NCBI RefSeq assembly: GCF_021026315.1
Contig: NZ_JAJNCX010000004.1
Coordinates: 62,001-126,000 of the forward strand
DNA: 64,000 bases
Origin: Rhizobium sp. C4
GTDB lineage: Bacteria; Pseudomonadota; Alphaproteobacteria; Rhizobiales; Rhizobiaceae
Direction: 5' to 3'
In this document: positions 63,782 to 64,000 of the stretch, one piece after another
Numbering within the stretch: the stretch's first letter is position 1
Layout: every line of letters starts with the position of its first letter
The notes under the pieces: generated by a model
What the model was told of the DNA's origin: nothing
What the model saw: the letters and a program-made list of their open reading frames with translations, nothing else
The model's database searches: none
Made by a program: the position numbers and the translations under genes

Positions 63782-64000
63782 ATGGCATCGGCACTCACCA
63801 AATCCCTCCTGTCCCTGATCGGCATCGGCATTGTCGGCGCGGGCGCCTTCTTCTGGATCACCCGGCCGCAGCCCCTGCCGGAGAGCGAATTCGCCAATCT
63901 CGGCGCCGCGGACGTCAAGAACGGTGAGACGATCTTCTGGGCCGGCGGGTGCGAGAGCTGCCATGCGGCCAAGGGCGCGGAAGGCGATGCCAAACTGGTG
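63782..64000 (+). CDS. c-type cytochrome, N-terminal part
   Basis: Only 73 codons lie in the window and the gene runs off the right edge. It has an N-terminal membrane helix (SLLSLIGIGIVGAGAFFW) and a haem motif CESCH near residue 60, right after a spacer. It is a membrane-anchored or secreted monohaem, perhaps dihaem, cytochrome c of periplasmic electron transfer. The start is ATG 63782. The pairing with cytochrome c' suggests a small respiratory cluster beyond the edge. Confidence 0.75.
   Translation, partial: MASALTKSLLSLIGIGIVGAGAFFWITRPQPLPESEFANLGAADVKNGETIFWAGGCESCHAAKGAEGDAKLV

Overview
The window is a stretch of chromosome from an alphaproteobacterium of the Rhizobiaceae (Agrobacterium/Rhizobium group). 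The case rests on high GC content, the order of the division/cell-wall (dcw) cluster, an FtsZ with a very long Ala/Pro-rich linker, a class A RNase P RNA, a betaine-lipid btaAB pair, DUF1127 small proteins, an EcfG-type promoter and a RIME-like intergenic repeat. I see no prophage, transposase, tRNA, rRNA or CRISPR array.

Layout. Positions 1-6000 hold a truncated diguanylate-cyclase gene, btaAB (phosphorus-free membrane lipid) behind a probable Pho box, a GH25 lipoprotein, an FAD amine oxidase, a LysR regulator and a DUF1127 protein. rnpB (6064-6466) and a TumE/TumA-type toxin-antitoxin pair follow. From 7551 to 28243 runs the dcw cluster: mraZ-rsmH-ftsL-ftsI-murE-murF-mraY-murD-ftsW-murG-murC-murB, a terminator, a two-gene insertion (a six-Asp-box beta-propeller and a MoaD/ThiS-like ubiquitin-fold protein), then ddlB-ftsQ-ftsA-ftsZ. 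lpxC, bamD, recN, a DUF2442 protein, a phospholipase D/cardiolipin synthase, an EEP-fold protein and ligA continue to 37267.

The right half is accessory and regulatory. It holds a three-gene phosphorelay (37423-41097), azlCD, an M24 aminopeptidase, and a 50-aa DUF1127-like gene followed by three hairpins with CCTCCTCCC loops (44312-44630), which matches the architecture of the 'cuckoo'/CcsR sRNAs. After these come prmA, a SCO protein, an MCP-CheW pair, creA, two tandem TMEM175 channels that each carry the same promoter, an L,D-transpeptidase, a DUF982 gene behind an EcfG promoter, ohrR/ohr, a MarR/VOC divergent pair, a HerA-like ATPase, a DUF2267-like gene, tam, a haloacid dehalogenase, a branched-chain aminotransferase, a GAF-GGDEF cyclase, a Phd/PIN toxin-antitoxin pair, sodB, cytochrome c' and a truncated c-type cytochrome.

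How the genes work together. The dcw block makes lipid II (MurA-independent steps MurB-F, MraY, MurG), polymerises it at the septum (FtsW/FtsI) and builds the division ring (FtsL/Q/A/Z). MraZ probably controls it through four CCCAT repeats spaced 10 bp apart, next to a CtrA-like TTAA-N7-TTAA site. The right half is weighted towards sensing and stress (OhrR, EcfG, SodB, chemotaxis, c-di-GMP, small stress proteins). The least explained items are the propeller/ubiquitin-fold pair inside dcw, the triple anti-Shine-Dalgarno-loop locus, and a 19-bp palindrome shared by two distant intergenic regions.
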